Below are positions 1 to 10,169 of a stretch of DNA of 64,000 nucleotides, piece by piece. The translations under genes and the position numbers were made by a program. Positions within the stretch are counted from its first letter, which is position 1; each line of letters starts with the position of its first letter. A model generated the notes under the pieces. It saw only the letters and a list, made by a program, of their open reading frames with translations. It had not been told where the DNA came from and did not search any database. This DNA is from Taudactylus pleione (Eukaryota; Chordata; Amphibia; Anura; Myobatrachidae). The stretch covers positions 17,868,001 through 17,932,000 of the forward strand of contig JAUIMM010000040.1 of assembly GCA_031769625.1 (NCBI GenBank), written 5' to 3'.

Positions 1-310
1 GCTGCCACTGTCACCTGCCAGCCGCACACCTTTGGTGTGAGTTAGGACAGATGTGCACCTACCCACCCAATGATGCCCTGCTGGTAACTGAACTGAAGAT
101 GAAGGGCTCGTATACAGGGGCATATTTAGAGAGGAGGGGGCCCGTGTGCATTCCCCGCTCGGGGCCACTCCCCTTTCCCCAGTGGCCAGCAGCACACTGA
201 TCACAGCAGTAGACTCTCGGCACTAGTCTGTGCCCAGAGTCTACTGCACATGCGCAGGTCACCGGGAAAATGGTGATTTTCCCACTATGTATGCACAAAA
301 CGCCGGGACA

Positions 311-379
311 ATGGCCGCGGCAGCAATTTTACAGGTATTTAGTGCAGCGCTGCTACAGCCGAAGCGGAACTTAAGAGAG
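311..379 (+). other. Exon-like segment: ATG, 23 codons, splice donor
   Basis: An ATG in good context (aaaATGG in units 2-4) opens an alanine-rich reading frame (MAAAAILQ...) of exactly 23 codons followed by a consensus donor, GAG|gtaagt. It is preserved in the other units at 9462-9530, 18647-18715 and 25499-25567. It could be a captured or former first exon, or simply part of an old repeat; I see no acceptor or second exon. The protein is not recognised. Confidence 0.3.
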
Positions 380-621
380 GTAAGTATTAAGAATTATGGG
401 TCAGGGTGTGCAGTGTGGGCCCCCCAGGGAGAGCAAGATGAAAGACAGGAGAGAAAGACACTGAAGGCAGGACAGAAGAAAACTGAAGAGCAAGGAGGGG
501 TAGAGACTGTGGGTCTGTAAAGAAAGAAACTGAGAGGCAACGAGTGGTAGGAGAGATGGAGACTGAGGGCAGGAGTGGAAAAGACTGAGGAGCAACAAGG
601 GGCAGGAAAGAAAGAGACTTA

Positions 622-1018
622 TGCTGGCCATACACCTGCACAACCAGCATAAGATCATATTCATCCCACGACTCCCTGGAGCTCCCTGACAGTCCTGGGG
701 GCACGATTTGCTGTTTTTCTCTGCACACGATCTGTTGTAGGATCGATCGTGTGCCTCACGCACTCATCAGGAAAAAGTCATTGAAATGACATGAATGGAC
801 GCACGATGCATCACATGCACAAAATATATGGTACGATCTGCACGCGATACGATGGACCATATGGGCTCACATCTGATCATACGATCCATTTTAGGAGCTG
901 CGGGAGCGCGCATCGGATCATATCCAACTAAAAAAATACACAATTTCTACACATTTCATCGTACGACTCATCGAAAATCGTCCAATCGGCCCGAAATCAT
1001 GCAGGTGTATGGCCAGCA
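622..1018. mobile_element. Harbinger-like MITE, unit 1
   Basis: The element is bounded by a near-perfect ~20-bp inverted repeat beginning TGCTGGCCATACACCTGCA and flanked on both sides by TTA (619-621 and 1019-1021). A 3-bp TTA/TAA duplication is characteristic of PIF/Harbinger transposons. The 397-bp interior has no transposase and is rich in CGAT/ACGAT motifs. Confidence 0.8.
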
Positions 1019-1912
1019 TTAGGGGTCAGGCAGGACAGAGAGGGAATAAACAGGGAAAAAACTGGCAACAAAGGGGACACCCGCTGGTGTCAAGTATTTT
1101 TTTTAAAGTTAGGTGCCAGATTTAATTAGCCACGGTGCTTACAGCGGGCTTGTAGCTACGGGCTTTAACGCCCATTCGCTTGTGCATTAAGCCCTATATA
1201 AGCTACGTGTTGCTTAAGGTCACTGACTTTTACAAAACATTAAGGCAATACAATATATTATAAATGATGACATGTTTTAATGATAAAGCTGTGCACAACT
1301 GGGAAGGATAAATACATTTGTACATACAGTAATATAGGCTGTTAGTTGTGAACTTCACTTATCTTTAAACTGCATTTACAACCCCAATAATGATCAACCT
1401 AATTTCAATCAGATTATTATGGTGCCTCATTAGTTTTGTCACACATGCTATGCCACTTGTCTGATATTAGCTGCAATATTGCAGTGTTTACTAGGGAATC
1501 TGAGCAGCTAGCCAGCCCAACAAGTAGTTCCACGTGAAGATGAGCAATTTCCTCTCTAAGGGGAGGGATTCTAGAAACTGAAAAAAAGAGCATCTTCCCT
1601 GACTGGAGCTACAGTACATTAACATGCACCCTTGCAATGCCCCCAGGCAGCAGGTTGATGATGCAGTTAGAGAGAGTCCCATGAGGATCTAAGCAGCATG
1701 GTTCCCTGTATGAGTGACGGGTACTGTACAATGCCCTGATAACACAGCTTAACGGGAGCACTACTAATAACACTAGTTCCCTGCTGCTACACAAGTAAAG
1801 ACAGGTCAATAGCTAGCGGCCCTGCACCAAATCCACACCTGCTGGCTGCTGATGACACACATAGGGGGGCAAGAGGCTGCTGAAGTGACATGGTGAGGTG
1901 AGTTGCGGGGCT

Positions 1913-2209
1913 TGGCATAATGTCTAAGGGGCATTACTGTGTGGCATAATGTTATAAGGGACATTACTGTGTGGCATAATGTGTAAGGGGCAATACTGCG
2001 TGGAATAATGTTTTATATCGGACACTACTACAATGTGGCATAATCTGTCAAGGGCATTACTGTGTGGTATAATGTGTAAGGGGCAATACTGTTTGGCATA
2101 ATGTATAAGGGGCATTAGTACTGAATGGCATAATATGTATAAGGGGTACTACTGTGTGGCATAAACTGAATGGGCTCTGTGTGGCATAACATGATTGGGC
2201 TGTGTGGGG
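1913..2209. repeat. Degenerate minisatellite (ggcataatg...), unit 1
   Basis: About eight imperfect repeats of roughly 30-40 bp, each with a core like 'tgtggcataatgt' followed by 'aaggggcattact'. The order is preserved in all units, so the array predates the 6.5-kb amplification. The minus-strand frame across it is open only because of the repetition. Confidence 0.85.
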
Positions 2210-2379
2210 GCAAATTTATGGGTTTTTTTTTACCTCTAGGGGGCCCTTTTAAGATCTTGCTATGTGGCCCCCAAAGTTCTAGTTATGCCCTTGCATGCAA
2301 ACACAGAGGGCTGACTAATATATATGGCCACTTTAAAAAGGACTAACTCTGGATTTAATCTCAACTTACATGAGTCATA

Positions 2380-2619
2380 GACGGGTATTCAATTAGTTGC
2401 GGGTGACTCATGCGCGAAAACACACCGATTCGTCGTAAACTGCAGAATCAATGGGTCTTCTCCCCGCGAGCGAGCCCGATTTGGTGGTTTTTATGTGGAT
2501 TTTACCTCCCACCTCCATGAGCTGCGAAGTAAAGTCTGACTGTGGGGACTCGCGCGGAATCCCCGCTAATTGAATAGATCCAGCGCGGCAATTGGCTGCA
2601 GGGTTAATTGAATACCCTC
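2380..2619. mobile_element. Tc1/mariner-like MITE (TA target), unit 1
   Basis: Inverted ends of about 17 bp (GGGTATTCAATTA at left, its complement TAATTGAATACCC at right) lie between TA dinucleotides at 2378-2379 and 2620-2621. The 240-bp interior is non-coding. TA duplication points to Tc1/mariner mobilisation. Copies occur at the same place in the other units. Confidence 0.65.
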
Positions 2620-4610
2620 TATAAAGTTTGATCCTTGCTCAGACTGTGAGGTTAAAATTATACTTTTGTAGCTTTCACACAGGATTTTGGCAGACTGCCA
2701 ATTTCCACTTGAGCCAGCCCCAGAAACTGTGTAAGTTAAGTGTCCCCATTTTTAGGGATTATGTGACAGCGTGTGGCCCTGACAAAGTTCAAACCTAGGC
2801 AAAAACCTAATCCTGGTCAAACTACACCACCCTGCCAACTTTGGTGGAGTTAGTTCCAAAACTCTGGCCAAACCAGCCAAATTAGTGCCGTAGGCAAGAT
2901 TTTGGGTGGTGCCCCCTTCCCGTGGGATCCTGAAAAGGGGTGTGGCCTCATGGAAGGGGCCCTCACCCAGCACAGCAACCCCTTATCCCAGCAAAGCATG
3001 GTATCAGCACCCACCGTCACACACCACCCTATCCCAGCAGTGCACCACTGTCCTATCAGTGAGCACCACAGCACCTGGGCACTTTCCCAGTTTTAAACTT
3101 ACTTTACTTGATCGCAGCCTGCAGAGCTGTCCAACTAAAGGTAAAGCAAGCTGCTGGCGGCGGACCCATTTTCCCCGTCTCAGGCTGGCAGGCCGCAGCT
3201 GTGACTGATGATTGCTGGAGACAGAGCCCAGAGTCACAGTGTGCACATGTAAGTGCACCCTGAAGTCACTACTCTGAGCTCTGCAAAGGCCCATGGTGCA
3301 GCAGCCCTCCCTTGACCATTACTCAAAGTCTTGAATGAGCCTCTGCCCATGCGCAGAAGCTCATTCTGATTGTGTGACACCTCAGAGCTGGCCCGGGGAT
3401 AACCATTAGCCGCCATCCAGGTGCTCCGACCCCTCAAAATGCCACCATCTGCTCTGCCACTGCCCGCTCACTGTTTGCTGCTGTCAGGTCCGATCGGAGG
3501 TGTTAGCTGAGCTCCGATCATGGATGCTGTGCAGCGGCAGTAGCCACTGCCAGAGTCTCTGCCCAATCGACAGCAGGTGCCCCGGCCATGCCTGCACCAA
3601 ACCTCCACTGGCCCTAGGTGGGCTTGGATGCCCCTAGGCATTTCAAATGCCCTAGACATTTGCTTAGTTTGTCTATGCCTAGGACCGGCTCTGGGCAAAT
3701 AGACAGATAGACATGCTTTCTCGCTTATTATATTGATATATCACTTCCTCCAGGATGGCTACTTGTGCAGTAGCGTATTAATAATGGGTCCACATGGTCC
3801 CCTGGGTCCAGGGTAGCCCACACTGCACACCATTCACACATTGATTATACTTACCCTGTGCTGCATCTGAGGCCACATCAGAAGAAACCTCCAGGAAAAT
3901 AGTGGCAAAGCCATTCTCCATGAGGAATGTGAATGCAGGGTAGACTCTAGCACAGTGAGCATATGCCAGCACGAGGGGGGCGCTCTAACACTACACACAG
4001 GCCTCTCCAACCATAAGATGTTAAAGCAGAAACATCTAATTGCACACTGAAGTACATTTATACACCACCTTTTACACAAATTAAACTTTATGTTCATCTC
4101 CTAAAGTATTACTCATCTTAGTCGCCTTTGGCTTAAGTCAGTGTTTTACAACTCCAGTTCTCAACAACCTCTAACAGTGCATGTTTTGTGTGTTTTCTAG
4201 ATCTGGCCACACACCTCTGTGACAGCATATCCTATTATACCACACATTGGTCCTGATTCAGAGATGGATGCTAATGCAAACTTTAGTGCAGCCACTGTTT
4301 TAATAGAGTCTGTGATAATATGCAAATGCTAATCAGCCTTCCCCTTGTGCACCAGTGTGTGATGGAAAATACAAGCTCAACACTTCACCATCGATGTACC
4401 GTTGCAAGCAGAGCCGGATTAAGGGGGGGGCAAAGGGGGCAAGTAACCCCGGGCCCCCTTCTCACAAGGGGCCCCCCTGGACCTGTAGAAAACTTTGTGG
4501 TCGGCTCCAACATAATAGTTATTTAGACACTGAATGGTCCATCTGCCCATCCAAATAGGCAAAAATAAAAAAAATATTAAGCCGCCCAACACCCCCCTTA
4601 CCGCTGTCAC

Positions 4611-4918
4611 TTGGTCTGGTCCGGCAGTCTTGTACTGGCCTGGGCTTATGACTGGCGTGTGACGCGCGACGTCATCACGCTGCTCCCTCCAGGCACCGGC
4701 TCTTCCCTGCTGTCGCGGCCTGAGAAGAGCAACACTGGGACTGCAGTCCGACTCCCCAGCCAGGGCAGGGAGCACAAAGTAACTGGCTCCCGCGTGTACT
4801 GTCAGTTACAGCACAGCAACTGCAGGCCTGCAGCACCACCACCTCTCCCACTACAAACACCCTCCCTTGCAGTTCCACTGGCAACGCAGCAACCAACAGA
4901 CAGTTTGGTAAGTAAGTC
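4611..4918 (+). other. CpG-rich exon-like block with CRE-like site and splice donor (hAT cargo)
   Basis: GC- and CpG-rich sequence inside the hAT contains gacgtcat at 4668-4675, a 7/8 match to the cAMP response element TGACGTCA. It ends in a consensus donor, TTG|gtaagtaag, at 4918/4919. This resembles a captured promoter and first exon of a host gene. No protein is recognised and there is no evidence of transcription. Unit 2 copy: about 13780-14087. Confidence 0.3.
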
Positions 4919-4989
4919 AGCTTATTTTTCCTTTTGCTGCTACTTCCAATTATATACAATATAAAAATGAGTATAAGCAGAGTGGATGT

Positions 4990-5051
4990 TGTGTGTGTGT
5001 GTGTATGTATGTATGTATATGTGTGTGTACATATATATGTGTGTATGTATA

Positions 5052-5083
<32 letters not shown>

Positions 5084-5318
5084 GTGTGTATGTATATATG
5101 AGTGTGTGTGTATGTATGCATGCATGTATATATATATAATGTATGTGTGTGTCTGTATGTATATATATATATATATATATATATGAGTGTGTATATGTAT
5201 GTGTGTTTATATATATATCTATGTGTGTGTGTGTATATGTATGTGTGTTTATATATATATATATATCTATGTATGTGTGTGTGTGTATATATATCTATGT
5301 ATGTGTATATATATATAA

Positions 5319-5357
<39 letters not shown>

Positions 5358-5460
5358 GCACACACATATACTCATATATATATATATATCTATCTATACA
5401 CACACACATACATATATGCACACACACATATATATACACATACACACATATATATATACA
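4990..5460. repeat. Compound (GT)n/(AT)n microsatellite in hAT, unit 1
   Basis: Long alternating purine-pyrimidine runs of GT, AT and GTAT change to AC/AT after about 5356, so the block is roughly inverted about its centre. It produces spurious open frames on both strands. Confidence 0.95.
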
Positions 5461-5558
5461 GTTCCACAATACCGGCACTCAATTCCGTTCAAAGACAGCT
5501 GGCCCTGGTGCCATCCCTCCCGGGCAGTGACGCAAGTACACAACTCAGGTGTATATAG

Positions 5559-5769
5559 GAATATTGTGGGCGGCACTCAAAGGACTTCAATATTTGAATA
5601 GTAAAACAGGAGACACTACTCCAAGCGTAGCTTAACGTTTCAGTTGCTTTATCAACTTTCGTCAGATGAAAGTTGATAAAGCAACTGAAACGTTAAGCTA
5701 CGCTTGGAGTAGTGTCTCCTGTTTTACTATTCAAATATTGAAGTCCTTTGAGTGCCGCCCACGATATTC
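5559..5769. repeat. Long near-perfect hairpin (102-bp arms, 7-bp loop) with hammerhead-like cores, unit 1
   Basis: Arms 5559-5660 and 5668-5769 are reverse complements with only one or two mismatches, around loop gtcagat. Each arm reads outward through a hammerhead-ribozyme-like core. On the minus strand these are CTGACGA (5665-5659), a stem AGTTG/CAACT with loop ATAAAG, then GAAAC (5641-5637). The plus-strand arm is the same except CAGATGA at 5663-5669. PLE terminal repeats are known to carry hammerhead motifs, so I read this as two PLE ends fused head to head. Flanked by (AT)n. Confidence 0.8.
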
Positions 5770-5770
5770 C

Positions 5771-5815
<45 letters not shown>
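5770..5815. repeat. (GT)n(AT)n microsatellite, unit 1
   Basis: Short (TG)n followed by a long (TA)n immediately beyond the hairpin. The matching tract at 14947-15000 in unit 2 is longer. Confidence 0.95.
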
Positions 5816-5820
<5 letters not shown>

Positions 5821-6144
5821 CTATATCTTTTTTTTTTTTTTAAGCCATCCACAGGGGTCGGGTTGAGGGGAGAGAGGAGGTAAGAGATGATTGGGAGGGA
5901 GGGTCCCCCAGAGATATCAGTGTACCGGGATTTGTATTGCCAGTCCTGGCCCTGTATGCAGTAAACTATGCAGGGCTGTGAGTGCGCTGCAGTAAGGAAG
6001 CCTCTTTCTTCCCTGAGGCCTCCCGGCTGAGACTCCGCCCCTTTGCCTCCGTTAAGCCCCGTCCCTTTCCCCCACTCTAACCTGTGTTTAGCCTTCACCC
6101 ACCACCCAGTCCTCTTCTCTCCCTCATGTCCCCTGTCTGTGTAG

Positions 6145-6222
6145 GGCAGCCTGTCTCTCTCCTCCTCCGAGCTCTGCAGTGACAGTCTGCTGAGACCAGG
6201 ACACCATGATCTTCCTGCTGAG
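6145..6222 (+). other. Exon-like segment with acceptor, ATG and donor (hAT cargo), unit 1
   Basis: A pyrimidine-rich tract ends in tgtgtag (acceptor-like, to 6144). 78 bases follow, with ATG at 6206 in good context (A at -3) opening MIFLLR, interrupted by the consensus donor gtaagtac at 6223. The hydrophobic start would suit a signal peptide. It looks like a captured host exon; no gene is recognised and no downstream coding exon is visible in the element. Confidence 0.35.
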
Positions 6223-6229
6223 GTAAGTA

Positions 6230-6528
6230 CAGTGTATGAGAAGGTGTATGGTGTATATTAATACAGTCTGGGGGTGGGGTGCATTAATGTTATCTGTGGG
6301 GGTACTGTTAATGGGATGGGGGGTGTATTAATATTATGGGGAGTATATTACTACCATCTGGGTGGTGGGGTGGGAGTGCAGATATATTATGGGGGGTACA
6401 TTACTGGCATCTGGGTGGTGGTGCAGTAATATTATGGGGGGATATTACTGCCTTCTGGGTGGTGGGGTGCAGTAATATTATGGGTGGTATATTATTGCCA
6501 TCTGGGTGATGAGGTGGGGGTGTAGTAA
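6230..6528. repeat. G-rich minisatellite in hAT
   Basis: Imperfect repeats of the form 'attatggggggtatattactgcc' and 'atctgggtggtggggtg', about 45-65 bp long. Unit 2 counterpart: about 15415-15713. Confidence 0.8.
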
Positions 6529-6530
6529 TA

Positions 6531-6881
6531 CTGGGCCTGATTCAGAGGTGGATGGATTTGCAGTAGCAGCTTGATGCTAATGCCGCGGTCGGTAGGCACC
6601 TTATTGAGACACCCACCGGCCGCAAAACAAATCCGCCAATGCCCACATGAAGACGCACCATCAATTGAACATCAACTGCACCATCAGACATTAGAGCAAC
6701 CTTATGGTTGCTCAGAATGTCTGCAGCGGTGCCAGTGAAACTGCGCCCGACACCAACACGCCCATCGCCATTTACGTCCCCGCCCAGGAACACCTATTGA
6801 AATTGCATGGATCTCCGTGCAATTCCAATATGCGTCCCCCGTTGGTAACCATAGCTGCACCCACCTCGGAATCAGGCTCAC
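6531..6881. mobile_element. TA-flanked MITE nested in hAT, unit 1
   Basis: 20-bp inverted ends TGGGCCTGATTCAGAGGTGG and the complement of TGAGCCTGATTCCGAGGTGG lie between TA dinucleotides (6529-6530, 6882-6883), suggesting a Tc1/mariner-mobilised MITE. Related 'cctgattcagag' ends appear at about 4252 and 31208. Confidence 0.65.
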
Positions 6882-8469
6882 TATGTGGGGTGAGGGGTAT
6901 AGTAATGCCATTTGGGAGCATATACGGCAGAACATACACCCACACACACACATTATATGGTAACAAAATACATATTAGGGAGAGAGTGAGAGAGAGATAA
7001 TTAATCTGCCTACCTCTGTAATAGGGCCCTCTGTTTGATGTGCCCCGGGCCCCCTATAGCCTTAATCCGGCCCTGGTTGCAAGCACCATCGACATATGCG
7101 ACACCCTATAGGCTACTCAGTTTATTCATCTCAAATCCCTCTAAGCATGGCCCCTGAACAAGCGGATTTGTGATCAGGAACCAGCCACATTCACAGACAC
7201 ACCTGTCACACTCCCACAACATACCCAAGAGATGACCTTTTCTTCTTCATGGTCCATAGAGATCCACAGGTATACCATGGGGCATGTGGTTGGAGTGATC
7301 CAGGCACCAGTCAAAGTTTTAGCTCCCAGGATGTACCAGTTCTCCTCCACATATACCCCGCCCCCAGCTACAGGCAGACAGTTTTACGTTTGTTGCCTGC
7401 AGAACCAGTTGCACCAAGCTTTATTTTTATGTGTTTTTTTGTTTATCTGAGCAAGCAATGCTAGGCATCCTAATGGGCGTCTGTGCTGCTGCTCCAACTA
7501 CCTCCACCGGCACCAAAACACCGGTGAATGGTCTGGTGATTGGGGCGGGCATCAGCAGGGCTCTGCATGTTACTGTTACTTTCAGTACTTCAACAGAAAT
7601 ATTGCAGACAATTATAACAACTTAGCATACATGATATTTTCGGCATAAAAATCAGATAAAAAGACAGATGTTTGTGAACAGTAAGGGGTAAATTTACTAA
7701 GATTCGAGATGGTCCGGATGCTCAAAGTGATTTATCTCGCTGGTACTCGCCAAAATTCAGGTAATTTAATCCCATTTTTTTTAACCAAATTTACCAACAG
7801 GCGATTTGAGGCTAAACGAGTTTGCCGATGGTAAAGCAGAATGAGATATCTCTCCCGAGTAAGTCGTTTTGCAGGAGATTACTCACCCGAGATTGCAGTG
7901 TTTTCTCTCTGCAAATCTCTCCCAAGCTAGCAGCCAGCACATATCAGTGAGATGTGTGCTTGCTGCTTGTGTGTTAAGACTTGTCAAAAATAGATAAATG
8001 TTTTTTAAAAAAATCTTCCATGAGGTCCCCCTCCAAAACACTAACCAGTCCCGGGCTTGCCAGCCTGTCCTGGTTCTTAATTTACAGAGAAAAAAATGTG
8101 TAGGGTTCCACTGTAAATTACAAACCAGCAACAGGCAGCAGGGACAGAGCTGGTTTTAAATATATGGAGAAAAAAAATTACGTGAGGTTCCACGTATATT
8201 TAAAACCAACCCTGGACCCTTTCTAACGGGGGACTGATGCCACGGCCGGGGTGCCCTTTCACCGGGCCCCGCAGCCCTGACCGTTAGTCAGCCCAGGCCA
8301 GGGATCCCTGGGGAGTTGGGGACCCCCCCAATAAAGGGGTCCCCCTCTCCAGGGCACCCCTGGCCTAGACTGATAGCCTGGGGCTAACCCCGCCACCCCT
8401 GGGTGGTGGGTGGCGGGTGGCGGGTTGATATTATTAGGTGTAGTGTAAAAATTAGATTTTTCATCATTG

Positions 8470-8590
8470 TCTTTACAGTGGAACTACAGGTCCCAGCAAG
8501 CCTCCCCCGCATGCTGGTACTTGGAGAACCACAAGTACCAGCATGCGGGGCATTAAGGGCCCACTGGTACCTGTAGCTCACCTGTAAAGA
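8470..8590. mobile_element. Short foldback element, unit 1
   Basis: Ends are inverted (tctttacag..ctacaggt against acctgtag..ctgtaaaga). The centre is a palindrome of gcatgctggtac-type arms at 8509-8546. 121 bp, no coding capacity. Copies at 17655-17775 and 24149-24269. Confidence 0.6.
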
Positions 8591-8795
8591 AATGGTTAAT
8601 AAAACACACAATACACCGTAAATATAAAGCTTTATTGCATCCATAAACACACTTACACATACTCACCTATTTCCAGATGTTCATGTCCCCTTGTCAACGT
8701 AAAGTATCCCATCGAATTACCTGTAAAAAAAGATCCAATACTCACCTTTATGTCCCTCGATGTTCTCCGCAGAAATCCAATATGTGGCCCGGATA

Positions 8796-8831
8796 CAGTG
8801 TAACAACATGCTTCTGCATGTTGTTACACTG
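8796..8831. repeat. Perfect 16-bp-arm hairpin
   Basis: Arms CAGTGTAACAACATGC and its exact complement enclose ttct. Preserved in units 2 (17981-18016) and 3 (24833-24868). Confidence 0.85.
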
Positions 8832-8877
8832 CGCTAATGTCTGCTCGTGGGACAGAGTTGACTTCAGTCCCGGGCCG

Positions 8878-8990
8878 CCGGCCAATCAGCGGCCTCTAAC
8901 ATTAGCGGTGGTTCATTGGCTGGGACCCACGTTTAGGAGCCGCTCATTGGCTGAATCAGAATCAGACCCTTATTCTTTATAAACAGATGA
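8878..8990 (+). promoter_or_regulatory. Possible promoter-like cluster: three CCAAT boxes and a TATA-like site
   Basis: A GC-rich stretch holds CCAAT at about 8881 and two reverse CCAAT boxes (ATTGG within 'cattggctg') at about 8917 and 8946. A TATA-like 'ctttataaa' follows at about 8975. Three NF-Y type sites at short spacing upstream of a TATA-like box can act as a promoter, or be a relic of a repeat promoter. No linked gene is visible; the next unit starts about 160 bp on. Counterparts in units 2 and 3. Confidence 0.25.
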
Positions 8991-9772
8991 ATTTTAGAAT
9001 ACAAATAACTACATGTAGCTGTACAGTGGGAGAAAATTCCTGTAACGATAACTATATAATAAGGATGGGTGCTGATTTAAATTCGGTCATCTCGTTGTAA
9101 AGCATTTTGGTGCATGCATGCTCACCAGGATTTACACCTATGCTGCTTATAGCTGCCACTGTCACCTGCCAGCCGCACACCTTTGGTGTGAGTTAGGACA
9201 GATGTGCACCTACCCACCCAATGATGCCCTGCTGGTAACTGAACTGAAGATGAAGGGCTCGTATACAGGGGCATATTTAGAGAGGAGGGGGCCCGTGTGC
9301 ATTCCCCGCTCGGGGCCACTCCCCTTTCCCCAGTGGCCAGCAGCACACTGATCACAGCAGTAGACTCTCGGCACTAGTCTGTACCCAGAGTCTACTGCAC
9401 ATGCGCAGGTCACCGGGAAAATGGTGATTTTCCCACTATGTATGCACAAAACGCCGGGAAAATGGCCGCGGCAGCAATTTTACAGGTATTTAGTGCAGCG
9501 CTGCTACAGCCGAAGCGGAACTTAAGAGAGGTAAGTATTAAGAATTATGGGTCAGGGTGTGCAGTGTGGGCCCCCCAGGGAGAGCAAGATGAAAGACAGG
9601 AGAGAAAGACACTGAAGGCAGGACAGAAGAAAACTGAAGAGCAAGGAGGGGTAGAGACTGTGGGTCTGTAAAGAAAGAAACTGAGAGGCAACGAGTGGTA
9701 GGAGAGATGGAGACTGAGGGCAGGAGTGGAAAAGACTGAGGAGCAACAAGGGGCAGGAAAGAAAGAGACTTA

Positions 9773-10169
9773 TGCTGGCCATACACCTGCACAACCAGCA
9801 TAAGATCATATTCATCCCACGACTCCCTGGAGCTCCCTGACAGTCCTGGGGGCACGATTTGCTGTTTTTCTCTGCACACGATCTGTTGTACGATCGATCG
9901 TGTGCCTCACGCACTCATCAGGAAAAAGTCATTGAAATGACATGAATGGACGCACGATGCATCACATGCACAAAATATACGGTACGATCTGCACGCGATA
10001 CGATGGACCATATGGGCTCACATCTGATCATACGATCCATTTTAGGAGCTGCGGGAGCGCGCATCGGATCATATCCAACTAAAAAAATACACAATTTCTA
10101 CACATTTCATCGTACGACTCATCGAAAATCGTCCAATCGGCCCGAAATCATGCAGGTGTATGGCCAGCA
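9773..10169. mobile_element. Harbinger-like MITE, unit 2
   Basis: Same element as at 622-1018, in the same place of the tandem unit, with TTA on both sides; inherited by duplication, not a separate insertion. Confidence 0.8.

Larger units (their letters stand above)
4409..7075. mobile_element. Non-autonomous hAT-type transposon, unit 1 copy
   Basis: The element begins CAGAGCCGGATTAAGG and ends with the near complement CCTTAATCCGGCCCTG. It is flanked by the 8-bp direct repeat gttgcaag (4401-4408, 7076-7083). Units 3 and 4 show the uninterrupted target with a single gttgcaag. Terminal CAG..CTG and 8-bp duplications are diagnostic of the hAT superfamily. No transposase is present in any frame. 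The 2,667-bp cargo comprises a CpG-rich exon-like block, (GT)/(AT) microsatellites, a long foldback, a second exon-like block, a minisatellite and a nested TA-flanked MITE. Confidence 0.93.
1..9151. repeat. Tandem array unit 1 (core 6.5 kb plus hAT insertion)
   Basis: The sequence at position 1 recurs at 9152, 18337 and 25189, head to tail and nearly identical, so this is the first of four units. The phase is set by the window edge; the array may begin further left. Length 9,151 bp equals a 6,494-bp core plus the 2,667-bp hAT and its extra 8-bp target copy, minus an 18-bp deletion near 2870 relative to units 2-4. The core holds several MITEs and a minisatellite (listed separately). I find no long open frame and no recognisable protein; the short open frames are non-coding in appearance. 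The stretches 1022-1910, 2622-4250 and 7084-8460 hold no feature I can name. Confidence 0.95.

Noticed and set aside
387..763. Two overlapping 113-120-codon minus-strand frames present in three or more units
   Set aside because: Leucine/serine-rich low-complexity translation of a purine-rich stretch. Conservation merely reflects tandem duplication.
1913..2209. CRISPR-like spaced repeats
   Set aside because: The repeats are contiguous and degenerate, in eukaryotic DNA, with no fixed repeat and unique spacers.
5102..5601. Long open frames rich in Y, V, C and I on both strands of the microsatellite
   Set aside because: They arise from stop-free (GT)n/(AT)n translation and change with tract length between units.
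8796..8831. MicroRNA precursor
   Set aside because: The 16-bp arms with a 4-base loop are too short for a pre-miRNA, and the site lies within repeat DNA.
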